Shown here piece by piece: positions 12,331 through 12,445 of a stretch of 12,445 bases of DNA (the first letter of the stretch is position 1; each line of letters begins with the position of its first letter). The position numbers were made by a program, and so were the translations under genes. The notes under the pieces are model-generated. The model was not told the origin of the DNA and searched no databases. It saw only the letters and a list, made by a program, of their open reading frames with translations. Source of the stretch: an uncultured Oscillospiraceae bacterium (GTDB taxonomy: Bacteria; Bacillota; Clostridia; Oscillospirales; Oscillospiraceae); assembly GCA_934591745.1 (NCBI GenBank), contig CAKTPQ010000035.1:1-12445 (forward strand), given 5' to 3'.

Positions 12331-12367
12331 GCAAAAAGCAAAGCCCACGACAAATGTCGTGGGCTTT
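12331..12367 (-). terminator. rRNA operon terminator (usable on both strands)
   Basis: A 12-13-bp stem, AAAGCCCACGACA (12340-12352) with TGTCGTGGGCTTT (12355-12367). On the minus strand it is followed by GCTTTTTGC (complement of 12331-12339) and lies a few bases after the 5S 3' end. On the plus strand TTTTT (12365-12369) follows, so it may also stop transcripts from the GNAT gene. Confidence 0.9.
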
Positions 12368-12370
12368 TTG

Positions 12371-12445
12371 TTGGCGCTACCTATCTTCCCGGGCCGTCTC
12401 CAGCCAAGTATTGTCAGCAGAAGCGAGCTTAACTTCCGTGTTCGG
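12371..12445 (-). rRNA. rrf: 5S ribosomal RNA, 3' part (5' end beyond the right edge)
   Basis: The minus strand reads CCGAACACGGAAGTTAAGC at the edge, the universal loop B/C region of bacterial 5S rRNA. It continues with AATACTTGGCTGGAGACGGC and ends CGGGAAGATAGGTAGCGCCAA. About 75 of roughly 117 bases are present. The 3' end near 12371 is estimated from the usual GCCAA-type terminus, because its pairing partner lies outside the window. A terminator follows at once, so this is the end of an rRNA operon running right to left. Confidence 0.95.

Larger units (their letters stand above)
12046..12339. other. Intergenic region with direct repeat and small hairpins, no gene seen
   Basis: This stretch between the GNAT gene and the rRNA terminator holds no frame with a ribosome site or recognisable protein. 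It contains the 25-bp repeat pair listed separately and an inverted repeat GTGCG-CGGCATTA-CGCAC (about 12122-12139). It also has an imperfect pairing of CGGCATT (12127-12133) with AATGCTG near 12153, and TCCCG-CACAACA-CGGGA (12302-12318). None has a T tract. It may be decayed repeat DNA or part of a long rRNA operon trailer. Confidence 0.5.

Noticed and set aside
11503..12348. A 281-codon minus-strand frame across the GNAT gene and the intergenic repeats
   Set aside because: Most of it is antisense to the GNAT. The two similar peptide bits in it only reflect the 25-bp DNA repeat, and there is no ribosome site at its start.

Overview
The window looks like a chromosomal segment of a GC-rich, low-oxygen gut Firmicute. 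The best guess is a member of the Clostridia in the Oscillospiraceae (Flavonifractor/Lawsonibacter-like). This rests on strong AGGAGG-type ribosome sites, consensus sigma-A promoters, T-tract terminators, an ECF sigma factor paired with a DUF4179-like membrane protein, and a ThiT-type thiamine transporter. The assignment is inferred from gene content, not from a database search.

Both edges look ribosomal. The right edge (about 12371-12445, minus strand) is the 3' two thirds of a 5S rRNA followed by its terminator. The left edge carries two tandem consensus promoters pointing left (193-221 and 84-112) and a leader that resembles clostridial rRNA leaders. The stretch therefore probably lies between two rRNA operons transcribed in the same direction, or is a contig that broke at these repeats.

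Layout, left to right. (1) Leftward rrn-like promoters. (2) A thiamine module: promoter, TPP riboswitch, antiterminator/terminator, thiT, terminator. (3) A stand-alone tRNA-Gln(CTG) with its own perfect promoter and terminator. (4) An ECF sigma gene with a putative self-recognised ECF promoter, overlapping a membrane-anchored anti-sigma-like gene. (5) A small helical protein gene (minus) divergent from an XRE regulator gene (plus), with a nested palindromic operator between them. (6) A minus-strand xdhABC operon for a three-subunit molybdenum hydroxylase. (7) A plus-strand mocA/ygfJ-type cytidylyltransferase gene for cofactor maturation. (8) A minus-strand 863-residue fused [2Fe-2S]/molybdopterin hydroxylase, resembling the selenium-dependent xanthine dehydrogenase family. 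(9) A plus-strand pair, a DUF2087 protein and a streptothricin-acetyltransferase-like GNAT. (10) A structured intergenic stretch with a 25-bp direct repeat, then the rrn terminator and 5S.

The main theme is purine or N-heterocycle oxidation. Two molybdenum hydroxylases of different architecture flank the gene that would mature their cofactor. The fused enzyme has no FAD domain and no FAD subunit of its own nearby, so it either uses XdhB from the neighbouring operon or another electron acceptor. I found no CRISPR array, transposase, phage structural gene or clearly novel defence system. The most interesting unexplained items are the paired hydroxylases with shared maturation, the putative ECF autoregulatory promoter with a TTG start, the nested XRE operator, and the intergenic repeat pair next to the rRNA operon.
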